Assembly: GCF_000832125.1 (NCBI RefSeq) | Contig: NZ_JPRK01000002.1 | Coordinates: 372,001-436,000 of the forward strand | DNA length: 64,000 bases | Direction: 5' to 3' | Origin: Flavobacterium hibernum | Lineage (GTDB): Bacteria > Bacteroidota > Bacteroidia > Flavobacteriales > Flavobacteriaceae | Part shown: positions 17,095 to 25,457 of the stretch, in pieces | Layout of the letters: each line of letters starts with the position of its first letter | Position numbering within the stretch: the stretch's first letter is position 1 | Position numbers and translations under genes: made by a program | Notes under the pieces: model-generated | What the model was told of the DNA's origin: nothing | Database searches by the model: none | What the model saw: the letters and a program-made list of their open reading frames with translations, nothing else

Positions 17095-18004
17095 CCAAAG
17101 GCGTATAAGAAGTTTGTTTTTTAAAGAAATTTGAAAAATGTGCCAATTCTTCAAAACCTAAGGAAAAAGCAATTTCAGAGATATTCCAATCCGTTTGTTT
17201 TAAAAGAATTTTAGCTTCGTTGATTAAGCGGTTGCTAATAAGCTCTGTTGTGGTTTTACCTGTATTTTCTTTTAAAACTTTATTCAAATGATTGACATGT
17301 ACTGATAATCTTTCGGCAAAATCCTTTGCTGTTCTTAACTCTAATCGTTGATTTGGAGATTCGATAGGGAATTGTCTTTCTAATAATTCTGCAAATAATG
17401 ACGAAACTCTGGCCGCAGAATTATGTTTAGAATAAAGCGCTGTAATAGGCTGCAATTTTTGTCCAAAATGAATTAATTCAGCAACATAATTTCGAATTAA
17501 ATCGTATTTGTAAATATAATCAGAGTTGATTTCTTTTTGTATTTTGTTGAAAATCAATTCTACTTCGATTACTTCTTCATCTGTAAGCTGAAAAATAGGA
17601 TACCCATCCGAAGCAAAAATGGGAAGTTCGTCTAAATCAATTCCGCTTTTATTTTTTGATAAAAATTCACTTGTAAAAACACAAAATTGCCCAGATTGAT
17701 TAGTGTCTTGCGGAAGATAATTATACGGAATTTTTGGCGTTGCAAATAAAAGACCTTGTTTTTCAATTTCGATTATTTTATCGGCATATTCAGCTCTGTT
17801 TTTACCTTTAATCAAACTTATTTTATAATACGCTCGGCGATCATAAGGCATAATAGATTTTCCTTGTAGACGCTCTAAAAGCTCTTTAATATCAAAAACA
17901 TTAAAGTGACCAATTTCTTTTTGAATGTCATTTGGTAATAACGAACTCGGTTCAATTGAAGAACCTTGAGTGATATCTTGATAAAATGAATCTAGAGATT
18001 TCAT
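17081..18004 (-). CDS. AraC-family transcriptional regulator
   Basis: A 307-residue regulator with an N-terminal cupin-like sensor region (residues ~20-150) and a C-terminal pair of helix-turn-helix motifs (~205-305): DFAERLSVHVNHLNKVLKENTGKTTTELISNRL and ILLKQTDWNISEIAFSLG then FSNFFKKQTSYTP. The N-terminal part resembles that of regulators which control neighbouring SDR or aldo/keto reductase genes, so the two SDR genes downstream on the same strand are plausible targets. The effector is unknown. The C-terminus runs into a short-word repeat tract. Confidence 0.9.
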   Translation of the reverse strand: MKSLDSFYQDITQGSSIEPSSLLPNDIQKEIGHFNVFDIKELLERLQGKSIMPYDRRAYYKISLIKGKNRAEYADKIIEIEKQGLLFATPKIPYNYLPQDTNQSGQFCVFTSEFLSKNKSGIDLDELPIFASDGYPIFQLTDEEVIEVELIFNKIQKEINSDYIYKYDLIRNYVAELIHFGQKLQPITALYSKHNSAARVSSLFAELLERQFPIESPNQRLELRTAKDFAERLSVHVNHLNKVLKENTGKTTTELISNRLINEAKILLKQTDWNISEIAFSLGFEELAHFSNFFKKQTSYTPLAFRL

Positions 18005-18066
18005 AAGAGTGAATTGTAAAATTCAAATATACGGAAAATAGGAAGTACTTTTTTATTGCACTCGTT

Positions 18067-18108
18067 TTTGTCATTTCGATCCCGAAGCGTCGGGAGAGAA
18101 ATGACAAA
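18067..18108. repeat. Extragenic palindrome with nested hairpin
   Basis: Outer arms TTTGTCATTTC (18067-18077) and GAAATGACAAA (18098-18108) enclose an inner hairpin TCCCGA (18080-18085)/TCGGGA (18090-18095). The same inner pair occurs in the hairpin at 45740-45784. It resembles the GTCATTTC/GTCATTCC extragenic elements frequent in Flavobacterium. There is no T-run, so it may be a repeat rather than a terminator. Confidence 0.7.
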
Positions 18109-18128
18109 CTTTATGAAAACACTAAAAA

Positions 18129-18689
18129 TCAAAACAAACTACCTTGAATTAATTCAGGTTGGTTATTTCCATTAAATGCAAAAGTGCCAATTACAAAAAA
18201 CTGCTTTTTAATAGGGTCAAATTCTCTTAAGACAATAGAATTACATAAAAAATCAATATCTATTGATGTAAAAAGTTGTGAGGCTATTTTAAGATTTTCC
18301 GGAGTTAATCTTCTCCCTATTGAAATATGTGGATCGTTACTTTTTTTAAGATTTGAAAGTTGGAGCGCTTCCTGAGTTTTTTTTAAGATAGGTTTTAAAT
18401 TCAATTTTGAATCTTCGTTTGGAGCAATAAAAAACGCGCCATTTTCATAAGCATTAAAATGGTTTAAATGGACTTGAAAAGAAGTAAATGAATCGGCAAT
18501 TTTAAAGAGTCTCAGTTTAATTTTCTCTAATTCTTTTTCCATTACTTTAAATTCGCAAATTGTAATATGTGCAACAGAATTTTTACTATTAAACCAGCCA
18601 ATATTTGTTGCCAATTGCTCTTTCATAGTTTTAATATGAGCAATTATATTTTCGGGCGGATAAATGGCTACAGAATAATGTTTCTCCAT
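18129..18689 (-). CDS. 2'-5' RNA ligase (LigT/2H phosphoesterase) family protein
   Basis: A 186-residue protein with the two HxT/S motifs of the 2H phosphoesterase fold: HIT at residues 41-43 (VAHITICEF) and HIS at 121-123 (DPHISIGRRL). Length fits the LigT-like family. Members hydrolyse cyclic phosphodiesters or join RNA 2'-5' ends in the cytoplasm; the native substrate here is unknown. It starts two bases after the stop of the 104-residue gene upstream, so the two are co-transcribed and probably coupled. Confidence 0.85.
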   Translation of the reverse strand: MEKHYSVAIYPPENIIAHIKTMKEQLATNIGWFNSKNSVAHITICEFKVMEKELEKIKLRLFKIADSFTSFQVHLNHFNAYENGAFFIAPNEDSKLNLKPILKKTQEALQLSNLKKSNDPHISIGRRLTPENLKIASQLFTSIDIDFLCNSIVLREFDPIKKQFFVIGTFAFNGNNQPELIQGSLF

Positions 18690-18691
18690 TT

Positions 18692-19006
18692 TTAGAGTTT
18701 GTTTTTTAAATGTAAACGATGGTAAATTTCAGATTGCAGTAATCCGCTTCCTCCGCCAAAATGTTCTATAACTTCTACTTCGGGCTGATTTTTTATGCAA
18801 AATTGGGTAAACTCTTTTTCAACATGATCTTCGATTCCCGAACTCAATAAAACAAAATCTAAGTTGTTTTTTAGAAAATATTCCTGAGCCAGTGTTTCAT
18901 GATTAAAACCTATTGCATTCCAATTTTCGTTTGCATTTACTAATCTAAGCAAGATTTCCAGAATAGCTTCGTTCTTTCCAAGTATTAAAAACTCTAATTT
19001 TTTCAT
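18692..19006 (-). CDS. Unknown 104-aa protein, receiver-like fold
   Basis: A short cytoplasmic protein with alternating strands and helices (KLEFLILGKNEAILEIL, then LDFVLLSSGI), which looks like the first two thirds of a response-regulator receiver fold. There is no obvious DD pair or phosphoacceptor Asp in the expected strand; Leu-Leu-Ser takes that position. The C-terminus EHFGGGSGLLQSEIYHRL is glycine-rich and distinctive. It sits two bases upstream of the LigT-like gene. No function is recognised, but the tight coupling suggests a shared role. Confidence 0.65.
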   Translation of the reverse strand: MKKLEFLILGKNEAILEILLRLVNANENWNAIGFNHETLAQEYFLKNNLDFVLLSSGIEDHVEKEFTQFCIKNQPEVEVIEHFGGGSGLLQSEIYHRLHLKNKL

Positions 19007-19271
19007 AATTTTTCGATTTACTAAACAAATTTACTAGATTCTAATTTGTCTTAACTTAATGTAGGACAAGAAATTGAAGAATCTAAAGTTTAATTAATTC
19101 TTAAGTTTTTGTTACAATGTGGAAAACCGTAAGTTTTTTTTAATCATTGCTTGTAGCTTTGTCCTATAGATATCTGGAAAATATGATGTTTTTACCTTTT
19201 TAAACACATATAGATTTCTATTGTAACTGTTTTTGGAGAAACATTTTTACAATGAAAATTTGACATATTCA

Positions 19272-19303
19272 TTTGATTGTGGATACAGCTTTGTATAAAT
19301 TTG
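19272..19303 (+). promoter_or_regulatory. Bacteroidota-type promoter with no ORF behind it
   Basis: TTTG at 19272-19275, 20-base spacer, TAAATTTG at 19296-19303. The next downstream element on this strand is a terminator, not a start codon. Confidence 0.45.
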
Positions 19304-19309
19304 CAAGCA

Positions 19310-19384
19310 TACAAAAGAGTCTAATTTTTAGTGGGTTTTTAGATTAAGTTATTTGTTTAACTGAATCTAAAAACCCTTTTTTTA
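19310..19384 (+). ncRNA. Putative short RNA, about 75 nt
   Basis: Predicted from the promoter at 19272-19303 and the terminator at 19333-19384. It would consist of ~23 bases plus a 13-bp hairpin and U-tail. It ends just past the 3' end of the convergent esterase gene, so it could instead be a terminator reading both ways. No known RNA family was recognised. Confidence 0.25.
19333..19384. terminator. Rho-independent terminator
   Basis: 13-bp stem GGGTTTTTAGATT (19333-19345) with complement AATCTAAAAACCC (19364-19376), then an eight-base T-run. The T-run favours the plus strand, but the hairpin lies right after the stop of the minus-strand esterase gene and may stop that transcript. Confidence 0.8.
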
Positions 19385-19386
19385 TT

Positions 19387-20325
19387 TTAATAGTTATGGT
19401 TTTTAAGCCATTCTTCGCAATCTCTAGTCCAGAATTTACTCGTGTCTTTTACACCTAAACCAAATCCGTGTCCACCTTTCTCATATATATGTAATTCAGC
19501 AGGAACATTATTTTTTTTAAGAGCTAAATAGTAATTAATGCTATTTTCAGGTAAAACTGTTTTATCGTCTGTGGCATGAATTAGAAAGGTTGGTGGAGTT
19601 TGTGAGGTAACTTTTTTCTCGTTTGAGAAAGAGTCAATTAATGCTTGAGATGCATTATCACCTAATAAACTAATTTGCGATCCTTTGTGGGTAATGTCGT
19701 TTTGCATTGAGATTACAGGATATATTAAAAGTGAAAAATCTGGACGAGCACTTATTTTTGAAGTCGACTCGTAAACTTTTTCGTCATAATGTGTTGCCAA
19801 GGTTGAAGCTAAATGTCCACCGGCAGAGAATCCTATTATTCCAATTTTGTTTGCATCGATATTATATTTTGCGGCATTTTGTCGTACATAACGCATTGCT
19901 TCTTGCGCATCTTGTAAAGGGCCAACGTTTTTGTTTTTCATTATTTTATCGTTGGGTAATCTGTATTTTACAACAAATGCTGCAATTCCTAAACTATTAA
20001 GCCATTGTGCTACTTTAGTTCCTTCTTTGTCAATAGCTAAATGCTGGTATCCTCCGCCTGGAAAAATTAGAACTGCGGTTTGATTGGGTTTGTTTTCTTT
20101 TGGTAAAAAAATACTTAAAGTTGGAACTGTAACCAAACTTGTGCTTTGCACTTTTCCGTCCATGATCGATTCATTTTCTTTATAATCTGGAGCTTTAATT
20201 TCGTCTGGAATTGTTTTCCATAATTGAATAATCTGATTTTGAGCCATCATTTGAGTTGTAATTCCTATAAATAAAGTAAAAAACAGGGCTGTTTTTTTTA
20301 GATAATTAGTTTTTAGAGTCTTCAA
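19387..20325 (-). CDS. Exported alpha/beta hydrolase, acetylesterase-like
   Basis: A 312-residue alpha/beta hydrolase with a signal peptide (LKKTALFFTLFIGITTQMMAQ). The oxyanion motif is FPGGGYQHLA, the nucleophile elbow GFSAGGH has Ser167, the acid is probably Asp in HATDDKTVL (~253), and the His is in KGGHGFGLG (~286). This is the BD-FAE/acetylxylan-esterase-like group that removes acetyl or feruloyl groups from plant polysaccharides. The only start that keeps the whole signal peptide is a TTG at 20325; the next ATG codons (residues 25-26) would delete it. It faces away from the pectin locus and starts 292 bases before the exuT promoter, and may be a linked accessory esterase. Confidence 0.85.
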   Translation of the reverse strand: MKTLKTNYLKKTALFFTLFIGITTQMMAQNQIIQLWKTIPDEIKAPDYKENESIMDGKVQSTSLVTVPTLSIFLPKENKPNQTAVLIFPGGGYQHLAIDKEGTKVAQWLNSLGIAAFVVKYRLPNDKIMKNKNVGPLQDAQEAMRYVRQNAAKYNIDANKIGIIGFSAGGHLASTLATHYDEKVYESTSKISARPDFSLLIYPVISMQNDITHKGSQISLLGDNASQALIDSFSNEKKVTSQTPPTFLIHATDDKTVLPENSINYYLALKKNNVPAELHIYEKGGHGFGLGVKDTSKFWTRDCEEWLKNHNY

Positions 20326-20616
20326 GGTAAGATGAATTAGGTGAATGTAAAATTATTTGCTGATTTCAAAAATAGAGCTTTTTCTTGGTCAATTTCAGAC
20401 AAGTTGCAAGTGTAACAAGTTATTTTTATTACAAAAGGCACTTGACTTACAATAATTGTTTAAAAGTGAAAGTTTTTTGGACAATTTTGACATCTAAAAT
20501 GGGTGATTTTTTCCCGTTGGCATTTAACAAATATATTGTTTAATATGTAATTTTGTGTTCTTTTTTTTAATCTATATGTTTATTTAATGGATTAAAATAA
20601 TTTTTTATATAATTTA

Positions 20617-20647
20617 TTTGGAATATAAAGATTTAAAACTATATTTG
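20617..20647 (+). promoter_or_regulatory. Promoter of the exuT-like pair
   Basis: TTTG at 20617-20620, exactly 19 bases, then TATATTTG at 20640-20647: a full match to the Flavobacterium promoter pattern. The operator begins at the next base. Confidence 0.75.
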
Positions 20648-20661
20648 TGCAATCGATTACA
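20648..20661. promoter_or_regulatory. LacI-type operator before exuT
   Basis: TGCAATCGATTACA, a 14-base palindrome with central CG and one asymmetric position, directly after the -7 box. The same sequence occurs before kduI (23769) and, as a perfect palindrome, before GH28 (33550). A repressor bound here would cover the transcription start. Confidence 0.8.
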
Positions 20662-20770
20662 TTATTTTGTTTTACAGCATTTAATTCATTGATTCTTTTG
20701 TTTTTGGATTAAAGTTAGAAGGCGGAATAAATTACCCAAAAAATATAAATTTTTATAATTAACCATTACC

Positions 20771-22330
20771 ATGAATCAAACAGATGCAGTTGCTATGAGC
20801 CAAACCAAAAAAACTACAGGAAGCTATCGTTGGAGTATATGTGCGTTACTATTTTTTGCAACAACAATTAATTACCTAGATAGACAAGTACTTTCGTTAA
20901 CCTGGAGTGATTTTATTGCGCCTGAATTTCATTGGACAAATAATGATTACGGAAATATAACGGCTTTATTCTCTATTTTTTATGCAGTTTCGTTATTGTT
21001 TGCTGGTCGTTTTGTGGATTGGTTAGATACTAAAAAAGGATTTCTTTGGGCAATTGGAATTTGGTCTCTTGGGGCTTGTTTACATGCTTTTTGTGGTATT
21101 GCAACTGCCGGAATTATTACTGGAGACTGGTTTGTAGGTTTTGAAGGTGCGAGAGAAGCGATTCATCTTGTAAAAGATACAGGACTTGTTATTAATGTAA
21201 GTGTTACATTGTTCATTTTTGCTCGTTTTGTTTTGGCAGTTGGAGAAGCAGGAAATTTCCCTGCGGCTATTAAAACCACAGCTGAATATTTTCCTAAAAA
21301 AGACAGAGCATTTTCTACTAGTATTTTTAATGCAGGTGCTACTGTAGGGGCGTTGGCCGCTCCTATATCGATTCCGTTTATTGCAAAATCTTTTGGATGG
21401 GAAATGGCATTTATTATTATTGGAGCCTTAGGTTTTGTTTGGATGGGATTCTGGATTTTTATGTATGATAAACCGGAAAAACACCCAAAAGTTAGCGCGG
21501 CAGAATTAGAATATATTCAACAAGATGATATTGCTGATAGTAAACTAGCAGGTTATGTGCCTGAAACAAGTACTAAAGTTTCGTTTGCGGATTGTTTTAA
21601 ATACAAACAAACTTGGGCATTTGCTTTTGGTAAATTTATGACTGATGGAGTTTGGTGGTTCTTTTTGTTTTGGACACCAGCTTATTTGAAGTCTGTTTAC
21701 GGAATGGAAGCTACAGATGCAGCATTGCCATTGTTCGTTTTATATATGATTACTTTACTTTCAATAATTGGAGGTTGGTTGCCAACTTATTTTGTAGAGA
21801 AAAAAGGTATGAATCCATACGAAGGAAGAATGAGAGCGATGTTGATTTTTGCATTTTTTCCACTATTAGCCTTATTAGCACAGCCTTTAGGATATATTAG
21901 TTATTGGGTTCCTATTATAGTTATTGGAATTGCAGGAGCAGCACACCAATCATGGTCGGCAAATATTTTTACTACAGTTGGAGATATGTTTCCTAAAAAA
22001 GCAATTGCAACTGTTACCGGAATTGGAGGATTAGCCGGAGGTTTAGGTTCTACATTAATCAACAAAGGATCGGGGCTTTTATTCGATTACACTCATAAAA
22101 CATTTACAACTATAGATGGTTTACCATTTTTAGAAAAATTCCCTCAATTCACGACACAACCTATTCCTGAGACGTTTTTCAAAGAATTAGAAAAAACAGG
22201 AGTTGTTGTTTATGACGGAATTAATACTGGATATATGATTATTTTCTCTATTTGTGCAGTTTGCTATTTAATAGGATGGGCAGTAATGAAAACGTTAGTG
22301 CCAAAATATAGTCCAATTACTAATCTATAA
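20771..22330 (+). CDS. exuT: ExuT-like MFS hexuronate transporter, long form
   Basis: A 519-residue major-facilitator transporter of the anion:cation symporter group, with 12 membrane segments and the motif NYLDRQVLS in TM1. EAGNFPAAIKTTAEYFPKKDRA after TM4 is the hallmark of ExuT/GarP-type sugar-acid carriers. It should bring galacturonate or glucuronate across the inner membrane. Two insertions distinguish it from the next gene: ~25 residues between TM3 and TM4 (ITGDWFVGFEGAREAIHLVK) and ~30 residues before the last helix. First gene after the operator-controlled promoter, with the second exuT-like gene 50 bases downstream. Confidence 0.9.
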   Translation: MNQTDAVAMSQTKKTTGSYRWSICALLFFATTINYLDRQVLSLTWSDFIAPEFHWTNNDYGNITALFSIFYAVSLLFAGRFVDWLDTKKGFLWAIGIWSLGACLHAFCGIATAGIITGDWFVGFEGAREAIHLVKDTGLVINVSVTLFIFARFVLAVGEAGNFPAAIKTTAEYFPKKDRAFSTSIFNAGATVGALAAPISIPFIAKSFGWEMAFIIIGALGFVWMGFWIFMYDKPEKHPKVSAAELEYIQQDDIADSKLAGYVPETSTKVSFADCFKYKQTWAFAFGKFMTDGVWWFFLFWTPAYLKSVYGMEATDAALPLFVLYMITLLSIIGGWLPTYFVEKKGMNPYEGRMRAMLIFAFFPLLALLAQPLGYISYWVPIIVIGIAGAAHQSWSANIFTTVGDMFPKKAIATVTGIGGLAGGLGSTLINKGSGLLFDYTHKTFTTIDGLPFLEKFPQFTTQPIPETFFKELEKTGVVVYDGINTGYMIIFSICAVCYLIGWAVMKTLVPKYSPITNL

Positions 22331-22380
22331 TAATTTATGTAATCAAGCACTAACTAACCAACCTTAAACCAACCAAAATC

Positions 22381-23697
22381 ATGAATCAAGCTAATGCAGC
22401 AATCGGTAAATACCGCTGGACTATATGTAGTTTAGTATTTTTTGCAACTACTGTAAATTATCTGGATAGAAATGTAATAAGTTACCTAAGACCTTTTTTG
22501 GCAGAAGCTTTTCATTGGACACCAGAACAAGAGGTAATAGATTATTCGAATATTGAGTTGGCTTTTAAGATTGCGTATGCAATGGGTATGTTGGTCGCGG
22601 GCGGAATTATAGATAAATTAGGAACAAAACTTGGCTATGCAATTGCAACTGGTTTATGGAGTTTGGCTGCAATAGGACATGCTTTTGCAACCGGAACGGG
22701 AGGTTTTTTAATTGCACGCGTGTTTTTAGGAATTACTGAAGCTGGAAATTTTCCTGCTGCAATAAAAGCAACAGCAGAGTGGTTTCCTCAAAAGGAAAGA
22801 GCGTTGGCAACGGGAATCTTCAATTCGGGGAGTAATATAGGTGCTATTATTGTACCGTTGTCTGTGCCTTTTATAGCAGAGAATTATGGTTGGCAGTGGG
22901 CCTTTATTTTAACCGGAATTGTTGGTTTTGTTTGGTTGGGATTATGGTTTCTTTTTTATGAAGTACCGCAAAAACAAAAACGTTTATCTCAGGCTGAGTT
23001 AGAATATATTACATCAGATCAGGTTGAGATTGTTGAAGTTGAAGATACAGGAAAAGTTTCTTGGTTAAAGTTGCTTTCGTTTCGTCAGACTTGGGCTTTT
23101 GCAATTGGAAAATTATTGACAGATCCTGTTTGGTGGTTTTATTTATTCTGGTTACCAGATTTTTTAATGAAGCAATACAAGCTTACAGCAACCGAGATTA
23201 TTTGGCCTTGTGCATTAGTATATGTTATTGGAAGTGTTGGAAGTATAGGTGGAGGTTGGTTGCCGTTAAGACTAATTAATATTGGCTGGCCTGCTTACAA
23301 AGCCAGAAAAACAAGTATGCTTCTTTATGCATTTGCTGTTTTGCCAGTTTTGTTTTCGCAATATTTAGGTTCAATAAATATGTGGTGGGCAGTTTTAGTT
23401 ATTGGTTGTGCGGTTTCGGCACATCAAGCTTGGAGTGCTAATGTTTTTACAACAGTTTCAGATATGTTCCCTAAAAAAGCAACTGCTTCTGTAACAGGAA
23501 TAGGAGGGATGTTTGGAGCACTTGGAGGTATTTTACTGACTTTAGTTGTTCAGAAAAACATGTTCGTTTACTATACTAAATTGGGTAAAATAGAAATAGG
23601 ATATTTTATAATGTTTTGCATTTGTGGAGCATCTTATTTAGTGGCGTGGTTTATAATGCATCTTTTGGTACCACGTATGAAAAAAGTAGAATTATAG
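22381..23697 (+). CDS. exuT: ExuT-like MFS hexuronate transporter
   Basis: A 438-residue paralogue of the preceding transporter, of normal family length. It has NYLDRNVISYL in TM1, EAGNFPAAIKATAEWFPQKERA after TM4 and the conserved AHQAWSANVFTTVSDMFPKKA before TM11. It is predicted to import hexuronates, possibly the unsaturated uronate product rather than galacturonate, since the pair diverge in their loops. Same operon as the long form. The spacer after it holds a separate promoter and operator, so kduI starts its own unit. Confidence 0.9.
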   Translation: MNQANAAIGKYRWTICSLVFFATTVNYLDRNVISYLRPFLAEAFHWTPEQEVIDYSNIELAFKIAYAMGMLVAGGIIDKLGTKLGYAIATGLWSLAAIGHAFATGTGGFLIARVFLGITEAGNFPAAIKATAEWFPQKERALATGIFNSGSNIGAIIVPLSVPFIAENYGWQWAFILTGIVGFVWLGLWFLFYEVPQKQKRLSQAELEYITSDQVEIVEVEDTGKVSWLKLLSFRQTWAFAIGKLLTDPVWWFYLFWLPDFLMKQYKLTATEIIWPCALVYVIGSVGSIGGGWLPLRLINIGWPAYKARKTSMLLYAFAVLPVLFSQYLGSINMWWAVLVIGCAVSAHQAWSANVFTTVSDMFPKKATASVTGIGGMFGALGGILLTLVVQKNMFVYYTKLGKIEIGYFIMFCICGASYLVAWFIMHLLVPRMKKVEL

Positions 23698-23737
23698 TTT
23701 ATAAAAAGTATAAATAAAAATAAATTTTGGTTTCAAT

Positions 23738-23768
23738 TATGGTTTTTAAAGATAAAAATCTAATTTTG
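23738..23768 (+). promoter_or_regulatory. Promoter of the kdu/uxa/kdg operon
   Basis: TAATTTTG at 23761-23768 is a good -7 box; TATG at 23738-23741 is a weak -33 match 19 bases upstream. The weak -33 may indicate that an activator helps. The operator follows immediately. Confidence 0.6.
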
Positions 23769-23782
23769 TGCAATCGATTACA
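23769..23782. promoter_or_regulatory. LacI-type operator before kduI
   Basis: TGCAATCGATTACA, identical to the exuT operator at 20648, again directly after the -7 box and 13 bases before the kduI ATG. Confidence 0.8.
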
Positions 23783-23795
23783 TTAAATTAAAATT

Positions 23796-24635
23796 ATGAC
23801 AAAATATAGCTCAAGATACGCGTCAAGTCCAGAAGCAGTAAAAAAATATGATACACAACAATTAAGAGAAGAATTCTTAATTGACAACTTAATGCAAGAA
23901 GACGAAATTGTATTAACGTATTCTCATTACGATCGATATATTGCTGGTTCTGCAGTTCCTGTAAAAGGAGATTTGACTTTAGAAAGCATTGATCCGCTTA
24001 AAGCACCTTATTTCTTAGAAAGAAGAGAAATTGGAATTATCAATGTTGGAGGAAGTGGTTCTATAGTTGTTGAAGGAAAAACTTTTGAACTTGGGTTTAA
24101 AGATGCTCTTTACATTGGAAGCGGAAATAAAGAGGTAATCTTTAAAAGTAATGACAGTACAAATCCAGCTAAATATTACATTAATTCTGCTCCGGCTCAT
24201 ACAAGTTATCCAACGGTAAAAGTAAGCTTGGCAGAAGCTAATAAATTAGAATTGGGTACAATGGAAACGGCTAATCACCGTACAGTAAATCAAATGATTA
24301 TTGGTAGCGTTGTTACAACTTGCCAATTGCAAATGGGAATGACGGAATTAAGACCGGGAAGTGTTTGGAATACTATGCCAGCACACGTACACGATCGTAG
24401 AATGGAAGTATATTTCTATTTAGATATTCCGGAAAATCAAGCAGTTTGCCATTTTATGGGACAACCGCAAGAAACAAGACATATTTGGATGAACAATCAT
24501 CAGGCAGTTATTTCTCCGCCATGGTCTATTCACTCAGGTTCAGGAACTAGTAACTATACTTTTATTTGGGGAATGGCTGGTGAGAATTTAGATTACGGAG
24601 ATATGGATGTTTGTAAAATCACTGAATTAAGATAA
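23796..24635 (+). CDS. kduI: 5-dehydro-4-deoxy-D-glucuronate isomerase
   Basis: A 279-residue bicupin enzyme, one residue longer than E. coli KduI. The zinc ligands are visible as His197, His199 and Glu204 (MPAHVHDRRMEVYFY) and His246 (PPWSIHSG). It converts 4-deoxy-L-threo-5-hexosulose uronate, formed from the unsaturated galacturonate released by GH105 enzymes, to 3-deoxy-D-glycero-2,5-hexodiulosonate in the cytoplasm. First gene of the uronate operon under the LacI-type operator; six bases separate it from kduD. Confidence 0.97.
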   Translation: MTKYSSRYASSPEAVKKYDTQQLREEFLIDNLMQEDEIVLTYSHYDRYIAGSAVPVKGDLTLESIDPLKAPYFLERREIGIINVGGSGSIVVEGKTFELGFKDALYIGSGNKEVIFKSNDSTNPAKYYINSAPAHTSYPTVKVSLAEANKLELGTMETANHRTVNQMIIGSVVTTCQLQMGMTELRPGSVWNTMPAHVHDRRMEVYFYLDIPENQAVCHFMGQPQETRHIWMNNHQAVISPPWSIHSGSGTSNYTFIWGMAGENLDYGDMDVCKITELR

Positions 24636-24641
24636 ATAATT

Positions 24642-25433
24642 ATGGCACACTCATTATTTGATATAAACGGAAAAGTAGCCTTGATTACAGGAAGTACGCA
24701 CGGACTGGGAATGGCGATGGCAAAAGGATTAGGGGAGGCTGGAGCAACAATTGTTGTAAACGGAAACTCTTCTCAACAAAAAATTGATGATGCTGTAAAG
24801 GAACTTCAAAGTCAGGGGATAAATGCAGTTGGATATAAGTTTAATGTGACTGATGAGCAAGAAGTTATTGAGGCTGTTCAGAAAATTCAAAGTGAGGTTG
24901 GGCCAATTGATATCTTAATTAACAACGCAGGAATCATCAAAAGAATTCCGTTACTGGATATGGATGTGGCTGATTTTAAAGAAGTCATTGATATTGATTT
25001 AGTAAGTCCTTTTATCGTTTCAAAGCATGTTGCTAGAGGAATGATTGAAAGAAGACAAGGGAAAATAATCAACATTTGTTCGATGATGAGCGAATTGGGT
25101 CGTAGTACAGTTGGCGCTTATGCTGCTGCAAAAGGCGGTTTAAAAATGCTGACTAAAAACATGGCTACAGAATGGGCAAAATATAATGTTCAAATCAACG
25201 GAATTGGACCTGGCTATTTTGCTACAGAACAAACAAAACCTATTAGAGTCGACGGACATCCTTTTAATGATTTTATCATTAGCAGGACTCCAGCCGCAAA
25301 ATGGGGAGACGCTGGTGATTTAGCAGGAGCAGCTATATTTTTATCATCAAAAGCAAGTGATTTTGTCAATGGACATATTTTATACGTAGACGGTGGAATA
25401 CTGGCTACAATTGGTAAACCATCAAACGAATAA
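24642..25433 (+). CDS. kduD: 2-dehydro-3-deoxy-D-gluconate 5-dehydrogenase (KduD-type SDR)
   Basis: A 263-residue SDR. TGSTHGLG at residues 17-24, NNAG at 94-97, Ser147 in NICSMMS, and Tyr160/Lys164 in YAAAKGG form the active site; GPGYFATEQTKP is typical of KduD/gluconate 5-dehydrogenases. Next to kduI it most likely reduces 3-deoxy-D-glycero-2,5-hexodiulosonate to KDG with NADH. The sequence alone would also fit gluconate 5-dehydrogenase, so the call rests on context. Confidence 0.92.
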   Translation: MAHSLFDINGKVALITGSTHGLGMAMAKGLGEAGATIVVNGNSSQQKIDDAVKELQSQGINAVGYKFNVTDEQEVIEAVQKIQSEVGPIDILINNAGIIKRIPLLDMDVADFKEVIDIDLVSPFIVSKHVARGMIERRQGKIINICSMMSELGRSTVGAYAAAKGGLKMLTKNMATEWAKYNVQINGIGPGYFATEQTKPIRVDGHPFNDFIISRTPAAKWGDAGDLAGAAIFLSSKASDFVNGHILYVDGGILATIGKPSNE

Positions 25434-25457
25434 TTATTTCAATTATATTAAAAAGAC

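Larger units (their letters stand above)
19007..19386. other. Intergenic region, 380 bp, with promoter and terminator but no ORF
   Basis: Between two minus-strand genes. On the plus strand a good promoter (19272-19303) is followed within 30 bases by a strong hairpin and T-run (19333-19384), suggesting a short untranslated RNA. The remainder (19007-19260) shows nothing recognisable beyond AT-rich DNA. Confidence 0.5.
20326..20770. other. Intergenic region, 445 bp, divergent control region of the uronate locus
   Basis: Separates the esterase gene from the first exuT-like gene. The right half carries the exuT promoter (20617-20647) and the LacI-type operator (20648-20661), leaving a ~110-base 5' leader. 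No gene is seen in the left half. Confidence 0.7.
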
